The notes under the pieces: generated by a model
Database searches by the model: none
Told to the model about the DNA's origin: nothing
The model's input: only the letters and a program-made list of their open reading frames with translations
Translations under genes and position numbers: made by a program
Assembly: GCA_019096195.1 (NCBI GenBank)
Contig: JAGTXK010000021.1
Coordinates: 434,001-498,000 of the forward strand
Reading direction: 5' to 3'
Origin: Boletus sp. NGJ
Taxonomy: Eukaryota > Basidiomycota > Agaricomycetes > Boletales > Boletaceae
Length of the DNA: 64,000 nucleotides
In this document: positions 23,060 to 36,100 of the stretch, piece by piece
How the letters are laid out: the number at the start of each line of letters is the position of its first letter
Numbering within the stretch: position 1 is the stretch's first letter

Positions 23060-25250
23060 GTGGATGAGAAACTGATAAGGGGGGGGAAGTGGAAGCGGGA
23101 ATTATAGGCTGAGCGCCATGCAAGTCGATGCTTGAGCGTGCAGTCGACCAATAGCTGAGCGCCTCGACGCACGCGCCACGGTCTGTCTGAAACAAATTAC
23201 GTAAGCGTGCGAACTGACTCAAAAGACTCTCAAAGGCTCGACATGTTATTGATCCACTCGTTCCCGTTTCCCTGCAGGCACCCAGAGTGTATATGAAACC
23301 TTTAGGTTTCGGGAATGCCAGTGGCTTCAGCTGCACGGGCGAGAGAGAAAGACTACGGTGGTATTCGTGGACCTGATGGAAGCCGAGCCTCTCCCAGCAT
23401 TTCGGATCATGGTAAGCAGTGCGTGGTGTACCTTTATCATCCTCAGTTGAGATGGAGGGTTTTTCGACGAATATAGTTAGAGGCAAAGCAGCGCCCCTGT
23501 CGATGATGTTTGGACTGCGGATGCAAGTTGGCGGTGCAGCCGTCGTGGACCGAGTGCAAACAAACCCAGCTCCGCGATGGATGTGGATCGGGAGATGGCA
23601 TCATTCTCTCCGTTCGCTTCAACTTTGAACGCGAAACGACGAGGACGGCCAATGGGTTGCGCCCACTGGACATCCCCACGTGAGGCCTGGATGGCTTCGG
23701 TGATCACGTTTCATAGAATAGTCCTCGGACGTCAGGTGCAGGCACGAGGCACTTCCCGATGATGCGTCTCACGCCCTACACGACCCTGGATGTGAACTTG
23801 GTGCTGGTCAGACTTGTCCGTAGGGAAATGGGCGGACATCTAGGCCACGGCTGTGAAACCGAGCAGCAATGATAATGGGCGTCACGCCATCGCCGGAAGT
23901 GTCCGTGTGGAGCAGAGTTGTGGTGCTTCTTCTGCGACGGATGTAGCCGAACGGAGGTACCAGATTGAGACACGAGTGAATTTATTAAATATTTTCCCGG
24001 GTGGTCGCACAGAGTAGACCGCACTTTTTGTGTGATTAACGGTATAGTGAGTAGTTCATTGTGACGACGTGTTGAGTGGAGCGTGCACAATCGGACTTGA
24101 TCGGCGGGTGAAATATATCCGAAAATTGGTCAGATAAAGTAATAGATCAAACCGAGGGAACGGTAAGTTTGCGGCCTTCGAACTTGAAACTCAACTTGAT
24201 CCTGATCAGCCTTGCCGACCATGACGGAAGCTTTTTTTATTTTATTTTTCCTCCGTTTCTTGACAGACAGAAAGCCGGCGACCCCTCCACGTAATACCGC
24301 CTTCCCCTGCCAGCGCTCGGGGAGGGCGGACGCTCCGTACTTACGACGCCACCGTTGACCAGGTCAATTGCCACCGGCGAGCCCGGCCACTAGAGTCATT
24401 CGGCTCGTTGGCAGAGAAGCTCCCTTGTTCGGTACACCGTTATCTCTTGTTCGGTGCACGTGTTGTCCACTCGTTTCATGAGCAAGATATGAAGAAATTC
24501 ATTGGGTGTTTCGGTTAACGTGGTGGGATGTATCTTCCCCCTCACGTCATTCCAGAATAATTATGGGTTTTTGATTGGCCCGTAACGGTGTGGCAGTTCT
24601 CAGGCAGATCCGACTCCAAGTTGCATGCAAACCACCGTCAACACACCTCCTGACACCTGTGTGTCTTTGGAATGACATCCCCATGCTCACTCCAGATACG
24701 GCAAGCCCAACCAAGGCGAGGCGGTATATACTGCGCATCCGTGAACTCGACGAGGGCGATGCTCACACTACTCCGTTGCTAGACATTATAATGCCAATCG
24801 GTGGCATTAGTCGATGTGGTAATCTACAGAGGAGCGACCGTCGCTGGGTTCGAAGACCGCCAGCGCGTTCACAGGCAGAATGATTGGGGACTATGTGCTA
24901 ATCAGATATCCGAGGCACTGCATTGGAATTAGGCTCAAGAACCCGGCCAAGATGAGCATGGCGAACCAACGGGGATATTTGGTGGTCTGCTCTTTTTCAG
25001 GCAGGTGTCTCTTCTTTACTCACGCGTTGTATTTATGTCACTGCCGAGACTGGAAGGCACCTCTTTTACAGGGCTGGGTCACACACAGACCGCTTTCGTG
25101 AAGAAGACTCAAACAATCTGTGCTGCTGTCAATGCCCGAGGTGATCCAGATCTCCTACTTACTTAAGTACTTAATGTCCCCGTCCCCCCCATAAACTATC
25201 TCCATATCCACTCTCCACAAAGTACTTCTTTCATCCCTCTCCCTGTCCCC
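23060..25250. other. Divergent intergenic region, no gene supported
   Basis: About 2.2 kb between the starts of PSS (-) and the zinc-cluster gene (+). Frames up to 104 codons carry no family signature. One 63-codon minus-strand frame at 24547-24738 begins with a signal-peptide-like stretch but has no other support. The right end must hold the promoter of the regulator gene. Confidence 0.4.
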
Positions 25251-26734
25251 ATGGCCTCTGACCCCTTCCCGCCCATCCAGCTCAAAGGCGAAATCATGGA
25301 TCTTGACTTCTCCGTCGACACAGATCACCGTAAGCGCAGACGCAACCGCACCACCCAGTCCTGTCTCAACTGCCACACCTCAAAACGAAAGGTCCGTCGC
25401 TTCTTCCTCCACTCCTCTCGTCCTCACCTTGCCCCAGTGTGACAGGAAGCGTCCCTGTCAGCGCTGCATCCAACTTGGTCTCGTGCGTCTTCACCTTGCT
25501 CTTTCCGTCCTCCATCTCACCCTTGTCCACAGACCGGCCTTTGCGTATACGAGATCGATGACCCAGCACTCAGGTACCTCCTTCCTTCACCTCCGCGAGG
25601 TGCACCGTGCTCATCCAAACCGGCGCTAGGGACGACCCATCGCTCGACGAAGCCACCCGTCTGCGCAACAGGATAGCGGAGTTGGAAAGCCTCGTTAGGG
25701 AGCTGCGTGGTATGCACATCTGTTTCATGTTCTGCTACATCTCCTGATCTACTGGTGGTCTAGGCAAGCCTCACCCTCGTTGGGCAGATGCCAACTTCAG
25801 GGACGGCGACCCCTCCGAACGGTGGCACTCCCGCGCCGCCAAAAACAGCCTGCATCTCAGGCGCCGCGCACGTTCCCCAGACACACTGGCGCGTTCAATC
25901 CAGGAGCCCCGGGGTCTGGTTTCAGCATCTGGAACTCCGATCAAGATTGAGCCAATTACGGATATATCCCAGCCTCATCTATATCGCTTCACGCCGTCCC
26001 CTCCAGCCTCGTATCCTGCTTTCCATTCAGATAACTCGGCCTCACCTCCGTATGAACGTCAGAGTGGTCATCATTACAACAATGGCAACATCACTTCCAA
26101 CGCACGCACTTCTTTGCCGTACCCATCGCCAACCTCCACCAACGGTCTCTCATATAGCCATCATCCATCAGACCCTCCTTCCTATCATGAAAACGGAAAC
26201 GTCTATCAGATGAATCCATGCGAACCAGATAAAGTGTACGGCAATCACTTCCCGTCTGATTCACCCCCGTCGCAACCTTTCTGTGCATGTCGAACCACAC
26301 CGGGTGCAGAGCACGCATTCGTGTCCCTCGGACAACAGCTCCAAAGTACCCTCGCATCGCTAAGACAATACGCACAGCATCCAGAAAACTCTCAGTGTCA
26401 ATTATTCCGACGCATCAATGAACTAAGCAGTCTCATGCAGTACGTCCCTGTCTGTTGCCTCGCGGCAACCTCATGGTCAGGATGAGCTAATTTCTTGGTG
26501 GTGAGAATTAGTGGAAATGATCCGGATGAGGGCACAGGTTCGCCTTATGGGACTCTTCCCACACCGACTGAGAGCGAAATTATGTCCTCACATTCGTCTT
26601 CGAGTACGCCCTTCCATGGATCATCCGCTGGTGCATCCGTTTCGGAGTGGAACACGATGGCTTCTGCTGGGTTCAATCCTTATTTCCCCATATCACCAGG
26701 CGAACAGACCATGTACAGTAACATTATCACATGA
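25251..26734 (+). CDS. Zn(II)2Cys6 fungal transcription factor
   Basis: Fungal binuclear zinc cluster regulator, nuclear, expected to bind CGG-type DNA motifs. Exon 1 encodes RKRRRNRTTQSCLNCHTSKRK. After a 55-65-bp intron ending at 25440, CDRKRPCQRCIQLGL follows, and the next exon supplies TGLC, so the cluster C-X2-C-X6-C-X5-C-X2-C-X8-C is built from three exons. A coiled-coil-like segment follows (ATRLRNRIAELESLVRELRG), then a Pro/Ser/His-rich region, a short helical block (EHAFVSLGQQLQSTLASLRQYA) and a Ser/Thr-rich end (MYSNIIT). I see no large middle homology domain, so it belongs with the shorter members of the family. The ATG at 25251 is first in frame; 25287 is another possible start. 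It converges with the TANGO2 gene, 190 bp between stops. Targets are unknown. Confidence 0.88.
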
Positions 26735-26924
26735 ACCTGGCTCACGATAGCTATGTTCTCTCGTCGCCCCTGCTATATATCCAGCTCTTGATGCCCCATC
26801 TATTTACTTGCCGTCGCGCTGGTTGTGACTTTTGTACTCTTAGCTAGGTATAACGCGACATTACGCCTGTACATTATACGTCATGTACTTGTCTGCCATA
26901 CACATGCCGTTCTGGCTACATAGA

Positions 26925-27996
26925 CTATTTGGATAATTCGCCCCTTTCCATTTTGAAGTGAAATACACGTTGTGAACTAGGATCCGCCAAAATCGGCCGC
27001 CCTTGATCATTCAGTTTCCACCGGTCTCTTTCAGTGAAGAAAACTTCCCCGCTTCGCTTAACGAGGACGACGGTGGAAAGTCGCGTTCCATAAACATCAT
27101 TAGCGACGTTTATGGGTTCGACTTGAATAGTGTTTTTCAGTTCTGAGGGATCGCGCGGTGGCTGGGAAGATCGCCATCTATACACACCCCACGAGAAATC
27201 CTTAAGCGAATCGCTGTGACCCAAAGAATGCATGTCTCATATACCCACGTTAAGAGATCAAAGAGACGCTCCGTGAGTTGACCTTCCGGCGTGCTTGGCG
27301 ACAGGGTGTCGAGAAGGTCTTTGAGCGCGCGGACGCCGTGTTGTACCTTGGGCCACTCGTCCGCACCGTGGCCGTCTATACCGTTTGAAAGACCTCCACG
27401 GTGCCTTTGTGCGTCTGTTAGTGCGCGATAAGTGATCGGGCCACCACCGCCATGATTAGTGACGTAGAGCGCATCAAAGGAGAACGAAAAAGATGCAGAA
27501 GCGGGTGCGAGGAGCATCAAGTTGAATCCCGCATAGCGTGCATCGGGAGGGATGAGGCTCCGTACGTCGTCTTCCAACGACGGCGAGGACGGTGAGGATA
27601 AAAAGGAGGAGAGAAGGTATCCCCGGGAAGAGGCGAACGTGTTGTACGGTTCGGTGATGTTCGTCCTGTGAGATCGTGCAGACAAAAGGGTCGTGTTTAT
27701 CGACGTCGTATTACTCACAATAGGGCGAGTTTCCCTGTACGACTGACGCCAAGCCAAGTGCCACCAGCTTTGACATCGATGCCTGATAGGATGTTTGTTT
27801 GTTGACCGGGTTCGAGTTGTCCGCCAAAGGTATGGAAGCAAGCGGGCTCCGTGGGTCTGGAGAGATTTTCGTCACGATTACTACACAAGATACTGATTGC
27901 AAAAAAGATGAACACCACAGTATGGGTGAGAAAAAAAAATAAATTCACGCACAGAGCATAGTCGGGGTGGTCGAGCGTGAAAAAGGCGACACACAT
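26925..27996 (-). CDS. TANGO2/NRDE family protein
   Basis: Member of the TANGO2 (NRDE motif) family, implicated in Golgi organisation, mitochondrial lipid metabolism and, more recently, heme trafficking; its biochemical role is debated. Four exons. Exon 1 gives [15 protein letters not shown]. The 76-bp intron breaks just before the signature NRDE ([20 protein letters not shown]). Later landmarks: [71 protein letters not shown] and, in the last exon, NTIQVEPI and [23 protein letters not shown]. The 35-bp last intron (27194-27228 or so) is very short. All family blocks are present in order. It is divergent from ARP6. Confidence 0.92.
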
Positions 27997-28397
27997 GTTG
28001 AGACGAATGTTCGCCCGCGCGACGAGTGCGTGAGATATCCAAAGGTCGACACGTCGGACGGACTGTCACAGTGCGGTGTGCCCCGATTCAGGAACGTGAA
28101 GCGGACGAACCGTATTCGTGTACTTGCCTTGTGTCAAACACCCGCCCGTGACAGTCTTGTTTGAGGGTCTCCGAGGAGTCAAGGGATTATTATTCGCACC
28201 TGCGAACGAGCGATCTTGCTAGCGATCTGATTGTTGTTCAAACCAAGCTCGCGCGTTTCGGGGGCCACCAACGGAGGGACGAATATACCTCTCGTTCTCA
28301 CGCCTACCACTAGCCTTGAATGGGCCCCGCCCTTTCGTGAACCGCTCACATAGGAGGTTACCCGGTGTTCAAGGATTGGGGTTTTTTTTCGTCCCCG
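27997..28397. promoter_or_regulatory. Divergent promoter region, TANGO2 / ARP6
   Basis: 401 bp between the two start codons, which point away from each other. It must carry both 5' leaders and promoters. No distinct TATA element or repeat was identified. Confidence 0.45.
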
Positions 28398-30251
28398 ATG
28401 GAGACATTGAACACGGTCGTCCTGGATAACGGTGGGTCGACCATCAAAGCCGGCGTGGTCGGGAGCGACGATGAAACGGTCCGGTGAGTCTGGCCATCGC
28501 TCATCCGGAGAAAACTTGATTTTCTTTCGTCTCCAAGGATTATTCCCAACGCGATTGTCCGATCAAAGGGAGACAAGGCTACGTACATCGGGCATGAGAT
28601 TGCCCGGTGCAGAGATTTTTCCTCGCTCCACTATCGGCTCCCTTTTGAAAAGGTATAGCCTATTCTTTCCGAATACATGTTGTTGCGCTCATATGCGATG
28701 TGACTGACCCCGAGGCGAAATAGGGCTATCTGATTGATTGGGATGCGCAAAAGGCTGTTTGGGATGGCTTGTTCTCCACAGAAGGCCTCTCTGTCAGTAC
28801 CTTTTGTCCTGTCTCGCCTTGCTCGTGCTGGAGCCCGTCCAGGTGAACGCGCCAGAGTGCTCGCTCGTCATCACAGAGCCTTATTTCGACCTGCCCAACG
28901 TCCAAGACGTCTACGACCAATTTGTTTTCGAGGAATACGAATTTCGATCGTATTACAGATGCACACGTAAGTCCTGTTCTTCCATGGATACGTGGTGCCA
29001 CGCTCATGGTGCATTCCCATCTAGCTGCGTCCATGATTCCATATGGCTCCCTCTTCGCCGCTGAGGGACTGAATACTAGTCCTGAATGTGTGCTCATCCT
29101 CGATTCTGGGTTCAGCTTTACGCATGTTGTGCCTATGATCAACCATCAAATCCAGTGGCATGCCGTCAAGAGGTGAATTTGGATTAGAAACTTCCTCTTT
29201 AATATTCCTAATCTGATCAGAATGGACGTCGGTGGAAAACTACTGACTAATCAACTGAAAGAGGTCGTGTCATATCGCCAGTGGAATATGATGGATGAAA
29301 CGTACATTATGAATCATGCCAAGGAGGCGTGCTGTTACATCTCAACGCAGTTCATTGCGGACCTCGAAATCTGTCGGTACGTCGTTCCCTCGCAACATAA
29401 CAAGCAATTGTTGAACCAACCGAGGTCGACCCCGAAGCAGAATTCTGTTGTGATGGAATATCTTTTGCCCAACTTTTCCATCAATCGAGCGGGCGAGATC
29501 AGACGCCCCGGATATGAGCTCGCCCCAACTGATCAGGTGCTTCTCATGGAGAATGAACGTTTCACGATCCCAGAGCTCCTATTTCGGCCCGACGACATCG
29601 GTCGGTTGTCCAACTCCATGATATCACGCACGTATTAACTTATTGTTCCTTGTTGATTGAAAATTTCCAGGGTTGGAACAGACTGGACTCCCAGGTACGA
29701 TAGCGGCGTCCATTGCGTTGCTCCAGGAAGATCTTCAGGGAATGTTTTGGGCAAACATTGGTGTCATCGGTGGTAATACCAAGTTCGCCGGATTTCATGA
29801 AAGACTGTACGCAATCGCCATCTGCACAGCCCGTCGTGAGATACGGCACTGACTATGACTCAGCATGACGGAACTGCGTTCGCTTGCTCCGGTAGAATTT
29901 GAGATAAACATTTTCGAGTCTGATGAGTGAGTTTTTTTTGATTTTTGATTTTTAATTTGTTAATACCTGTTATCAACGTTATGGCGACAAATCAGCCCGG
30001 TGACAGAATCGTACCGCTCCGCACTGATGTTTGCCAAACATCCCGATTTCCCCTCCCATCTTCTCACTCGAGCAGAGTATTTGGAATCTGGCAGCAGCGC
30101 AGCGCGCAGAAAGTTTGGCCAGTGGGACACAGGCAAGCTTGTCGAGAAGAACAAGAACATAAGACAGGACGATGTCGAGCCTCGGCTAACGAAGAAACCC
30201 AGCCGAGCACGGGTGCGACCCGGTGCATCATCTGCTGCTCGCCGTCGGTGA
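28398..30251 (+). CDS. ARP6: Actin-related protein 6 (ARP6)
   Basis: Nuclear actin-related protein, a subunit of the SWR1 remodeller that exchanges H2A for H2A.Z. Exons give [22 protein letters not shown] (phosphate-1 loop), [11 protein letters not shown], the family's [81 protein letters not shown] (phosphate-2 loop), [69 protein letters not shown] (adenosine loop) and a C-terminal [16 protein letters not shown]. The last 35 residues are a basic extension ([19 protein letters not shown]). The DNGG and LDSG loops match ARP6 better than conventional actin. Roughly ten exons; the junction at 29376-29424 splices in frame. Confidence 0.95.
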
Positions 30252-33192
30252 CTACCGCACCCCTCTTTGATCGGATAGCATCCGTTGGCGTAGGTTCACA
30301 GATTCAGGGTTAGCTTTCCCGAGTGTGAAACTTAAACTAGAACGACTGCTTATGCCAAGCTAGTGTTCACGCTGGGAAGAAAAAAAAGACATTGCACCAT
30401 GGTTCTAGCGCAAACCCCGCATTTCCGTTCCTCTTTCTAGATGCGTCGTTTATCTACTTATCGTGTTCAGTTCCAATACGGAAACCGCAAAATGAAAAAG
30501 CTCGGCATATGGAGCGCGCGCTCTGTGGGAATATTGGCCTCACTTTATCTGGTCAGGCACTGATGATCTAAGCGGAGCGCAGTCGTGATTACCGCTCTGA
30601 CTCGCCCCCAAAGCATGCCAGTTCCCTCTTCTCGGACCGTTGAAAAGTGAAGTGTTCCCTTCTACTGTCTCCGTTATTCCAGAGTTCTCGGATTGTAATG
30701 TTCATTTCACCGATCACTGTCCGCGAGTCCGCGTTACCTTACGAGCTGAGCCGGCCCATCGTTTCTTCCTCTTTCGACATCCCGGTACGCGAACTTGGTC
30801 GCGGAGCTGATTCACATGGTTCATGTGTGCGCAGTATCTGACGGCCCTTGTAGGGAATCAGCGTCATTACTGGGCGTCGAGCTGTGTCCTTGTGCCCCCG
30901 CTTTCCTGTTCCCACTTACACGGATGGTATGCCTACGAAATGGACAAATTTGGTGTACAGTCCGCGCGTAACAGAGCCCTCAACTCCCTTTACCGCGAAT
31001 ACCCGAGTACCCCTCCCCGAATCGTCATATCTGTCTCAGGTCTGACAGACCGGGGATCGCGCCATCGTAGATCGACCATCTTCTCCGTCCTGAATCACCA
31101 ACTCCCGGAATCGTCCGTCCGTCGGGTCAGTATCAGTTGTATCGTTTCAACCACACCGCCTCGTGTGGCCATGACAAGACGTTTCGGGGCCGTCGCACTC
31201 TGGGAGGGGTGCGAGGCAATATGAATAATAGCCCTGAATATGTGATTTTGATCCTGGATTCCCGACGGGCTCGCTCTCGGCTGCACCGGACACTCGATGA
31301 CCGAGCTAGGTATCAAGTTTCACAAGATCGGTTCAGGGTGGTGCAACCGCAGCTGCCTTTGGCCGGTGTGCGTTGCTGTGAGTCGTGTAAAAATATGTGC
31401 AAGGGCTCCTTGTCCCCTCCGATCCAGGGATGGCACTGTTGGACCTCGGCCTCCGTCTCGGTGAATGACGACCATGGGTCATTGATCAATCCTCGCGTCC
31501 GGGGCCTTGCCTTTTTCTTTTTTCTTGCTTGCTTTTTTTTTTTTTTGCGCAGCTGATGAACGAATTCCAGATTCAATCCACGACACACACTATACCATAC
31601 CCATACCAGTCCAACGCAACAAGTCGTGCCGAACGCCGGAAGAAGAGCGAGACGCCGTACTGTCAAATCAAACAAAAAAAAAAAAGTGACTAGATCGATT
31701 TCGTCCTAGCATGCTGCGTGTACCCAACTTTAAGTCTAAAAATTTGTTGGCTGACGACGACCATGACGCTAAGAAATTTCCGAACGCGGGACCGTTGTCG
31801 CAGGCATTAACAAAAAAAGGCGACCAGTCGCTGAGCGAGGCGGTCATTATCGATTCATCCATGTCCCTGACGAGTCATTTCATCATCACCCCGATCAAGT
31901 GACGTGCTGTACAATGGCTTTCAAACAACAACGGACGCTCATGCCAATGCCAATGTCACATGCGCGCAGTAAAGGTCGGTCCGGAACGTCCGGAGAGTTG
32001 ATCCCCCCCCTCGTTGAACACTTTGCTGTCCGATCCGGTTTTTCGTACAAAAGACCCACGCTCGCCCTGATGAATTGCATGTCCCGACTGCTAGCTTTGA
32101 CGGACGCCGACTTCGATCTTTCAACCCAACCCCGGATCCAGAACGACCCCATGTAATATTGCAATCGCAACCGGAACCGTACTAGTCGGGGGGGTGTAGG
32201 CAGTGGCCGCATCTGTCATGCATCGCTTGCCATGCATAATTAAAAGACGTTTTCTGACTACGGGGCGGCGACCCACTGATATACCACTTTGAGCCGCATC
32301 TACCCAGGCCAGGAGAAGAGCGAGAGTCTCGCCTCGACGAATTTCAAGTCACTTTACCCGAACTCCATCGTTGTCGGACAATGAGAATCCCACCCAAATG
32401 TTGAGCCACCGGCTATTGGCGGGCGAGACGCTTCTGGGCCTCTGAGGGCCTGATAGACCTGAACGTTGATGATGATATTCCTTCCTTTGACTTCGTTGTC
32501 CTATACGACGTTTCGTCGAGCGTGTGTGTGTGTTTTTTTTTTGTTTTTTTGATGACGGACAGCCTATGACTAAGTTGGCCGCATTGGCACTCAGGGGCTC
32601 AGCGCTCACCTCACCGTTTTTGTGAACCCGCGTGAGGCTAGGCGGGAGAGATAATAACAGCCACTGGGCGTATCAAAAAAAAACGACGGTTACATCATTC
32701 GATTCGTCGATTACACATGGGCATGGGCATATCGGCCACTGTGTCAATTGTCATCAACTTTTTGGCTGTGCTCGAGGACGTTGAGAGCGGTACGGTATGT
32801 TGCACAGGCTCTTCGCAGCAAAAACACATCCCATCGATATATCATGATATCATCATCAGCATCATCCCTGCCATCAACTTGGACCCTGCACCATCTACCC
32901 ATCAAGAATTTGCACTCTTCCCCATCAGAAAAACGCACGTCGAATACCGAATTTGTTTACATCAAAACGCTATGAAAACGTGGTATGAACGATCGTAAAC
33001 ATGGCACAACGGTTTTCCCTCCTTGCTTACTTCCTCCGTTGTCGGACAAGAGATAAGCGAACGAGAACGCCACCGACGGACAAGAGTCGACATAAAATAA
33101 GAAAAAACGTGTCTTGGACAACATTGCAAACATGGACACGAGGCGACGGCGACGACAACCTTGTCGTTCCGTTTCCCCATGCCTTTACTTCC
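30252..33192. other. Unexplained 2.9 kb stretch, possible decayed coding sequence
   Basis: No gene can be named. On the plus strand 31711-31902 and 31899-32156 hold two frames that look protein-like (LSQALTKKGDQSLSEAVIIDSSMSLTSHF; PTLALMNCMSRLLALTDADFDLSTQP) and could be joined by an intron at 31900-31973. A further frame at 30823-31224 is 133 codons. None matches a family I know and no convincing start or complete gene model emerges. T-runs lie at about 31534-31546 and 32532-32547. It could be an unrecognised gene, a relic, or plain intergenic DNA. Confidence 0.3.
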
Positions 33193-36100
33193 TCACAGAG
33201 TCGGATTCTGCGATCCGGCTAGGGTCATGACTTCCATGAGTACCGTCTGCTGATCGACGCTCAAAGACGTCGTCGCAGCTTGGTGTAGTGCAGGATTCTT
33301 GCTTTCAAAAGCTACGACGGGGGTGAGATTGGAGAAAACGCAAACGACGGACAAAAACGACGCACTCGTAAATGCATGCTGGAACGTCGTATACGGATTG
33401 ATCGCATCGATCAGGCTGAAAAACCCGAGTTCCTCTTCAATCTCTGATTCTTCCGATTCGTCCGACGCGCCGTCGTCTTCCTCTGTCATCTTTTCGGATC
33501 GCGCTCTCAGACGGGCGCTCTGAGGGGAGTGAGGGATGGGGTCGTGGACGCAAAAAAATTCAGTGACGCCACCCCCGGAAGGATGTGGAAAAAGGTTTGC
33601 TCACCTCGTTGGCGAGCATCTCGAGATACGCCGAGTCTTCGTCCCAGACGTCCTCTAGAATACGACGGCGTCAGCTTCAGCTACATAGCAGAAAGAAAGA
33701 GCATGTATCCCACCATCATCATCGCCCTCCAAATTCAAATACCTTGCATCGTCCTCTTCCTCCTCCTCGTCATCGGCCCAACTCTGCTCCAACGCCTTGC
33801 GTTCTATCCAGAATCCCTCAACACCACAAGCCAAAAAACAAAAAAAAGGACATGCAAACGCACTCGAGATCGCTTGCGGAAGCGACTTGAAAATCACCAA
33901 CGCCCCCGCCACGATCCCATACCACCCCTCCCGCAAACTGACCGGAATCAACTCCCCATCGACCTCCAACAACTTGCTCAACGCGAGCAGGCTCAATTTC
34001 TTGTCATGCACCCGTGGTAGCTTGTCCTCGGTATTGATCGCCGCGAACCACGTGTCGAAAAAGAGACGGGCTGCGCCGGGTTTGTAGGCCTCCATCAGGT
34101 GCAAAGCCGCGGTGGGGTTGTAAAAGACGGTGTTGATGAGGACGAGGAGGTTGGCGAGCTTAAAGGCGTAGGTGTTGCCACCGTCGATGTGGTCGATGGC
34201 GATCTTGATGATATTTTGGAGGTGCTAACAAGGGGGCAAGGGGTGAATCGGTTGCGTCGGAACAAACGTGGAATCGTACGTACATCATCGACGTGCCCAG
34301 CGAGGTTGAGAAGAATGGACTCGGCAAGTTTACACCCATTAATTCGATCACTGTCGCCGAGATTCTTGTTGGTCATCGAGGTGTCGTAAATGTCCAATAC
34401 CTTTTGCCTGTAGTCAGGTCGAGCTTTGAAGACATCTGCGCCATAGGACAAAAAGTTGTCCAAAGAGGGAAGCATTTCTGTGTAAACGACGACACTGAGT
34501 GTGCATTTTTCAGTTGACGATGCACGACACGGCGCTCACCGTCCAAAAAGTCGACGGCATCCGATTTGAACAGTCCGTACGTCAACTCAAACACGGGCCA
34601 CATGTTTGGCGAGATGGAAGCAAGCTTGAACGTCAGGCTATCCACCAACTCATATATGTTGTCGAACAAATCTAAGGATCGCGCATTAGCAAGGCAAAAC
34701 AACTGTCTCCATCGTCGACCACTCACCGATCAACCTGTTCTCTAGGGTAAAGCGAATGATGGGTATAATCACCTCTTGCACCTGCCTCAAGATTTCCTTA
34801 TTAGAATCTACCGAGGACACGATCTACGCATGCGTTTCCGCGTCAACGCCAGCGCCAATGCCCAGCACAAGATAAACTTACCGTGCTGATCGTCTTCGCC
34901 ACGCCCATCGCACCGTATACCTTGTCCTCGTCGGTGTCCAGCAACGTCTCGACATCCACACTATCCATGCTAGTTTCGCTCGCCTGCGCTAGCCCTTCCC
35001 TCGTCAAACGTAGATACGACTCACACTTTCCACATACGCGTATCAGCAAGCATTGCCACCACCGAAAACACATGGGATACCCACCAGTCTACTCGTCAAC
35101 TCCGTCGCAACCGGGAGGAGCTCATCCTGGAACTGCTCGACCATGGATTCCATCGAGCCGTTGAGAAGATCGAGATCCGTCTCGTCAGAGAGCTTGAGGA
35201 GACCTGTGAAGGCATTCAGCGCTTCTATTCCATGGTTCCGTTGCAAGAAAGGAGCGCACGTCGAATAACTTCGCCGACACGCGTCGAAACGACCGTCCGC
35301 ACTGCGCAACTTGTCATCACTGGATCTGGGGAAGATCACGAAGTGTAACGTACCTGATTCGTAGACGACGACCATGTGTGTGAGTGCCAAGGCTGCCTGG
35401 ACGCGGACTGGGAGTTCGGGATCATCGAGGGCATTCGCCACTGCATTAGAGTGCCTCGCCAAGTTCTCGAGAGGAAATGCGTGTCAACATCGACACAAAC
35501 GAACAGACGACGCGAGACCTACCTCGGAGTTATTCCACTCGATGTTATGCCTCACGACCGTTCCAAGCACCTCGCAGGCCTACGCCATCCGTTAGCACTA
35601 GAAGACCCAGGGGGCCAAGGCCAAAATATCAACTCACGACAGCGCGCATATATGGCTCGCTAGCAGTAAATTCGGGAAGAACATGCAGTACCATAAACTC
35701 CTCCATGCTCCTCTTGACCTCTGGATGGCGCATGATGAATGGGCCAAGTGCCGACGTAATGTTCAATGCCCCAAATTTTTGAGGCGGCGCCGCATTGCTG
35801 GAACAAGATACATTCAAGGGCTCGAATCGGTACGGGAGAGGCGTAGGACTTACGAACGAAGAACGTTGTTCACAAGATTGAGCATGGGCAAAAACGAAAT
35901 CTTGGTTCGAACGCTCGCCAAAGTAAGGATAAACGAAGTGGCACCCGACACGGGAGACGACACGTTTTCGTATTCGTCTGCACCATGTTATCAGATTGGG
36001 TTCTGGTTTCAACTTCAACAAACCTCGAACATACCCACGGAAGCCCGGACATACTCGACGGGATCAGATTCCCAGAGTTCCTGATCGGCAGGTGTGAAAC

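Noticed and set aside
24547-24738. 63-codon minus-strand frame with a signal-peptide-like start
   Set aside because: It is too short and isolated, with no cysteine pattern, splice support or family match; many such frames occur by chance.
31430-31480. Short plus-strand similarity to the LLDLGLRLGE motif of CobT-type phosphoribosyltransferases
   Set aside because: Only about eight residues agree, a stop follows and no other CobT block lies nearby.
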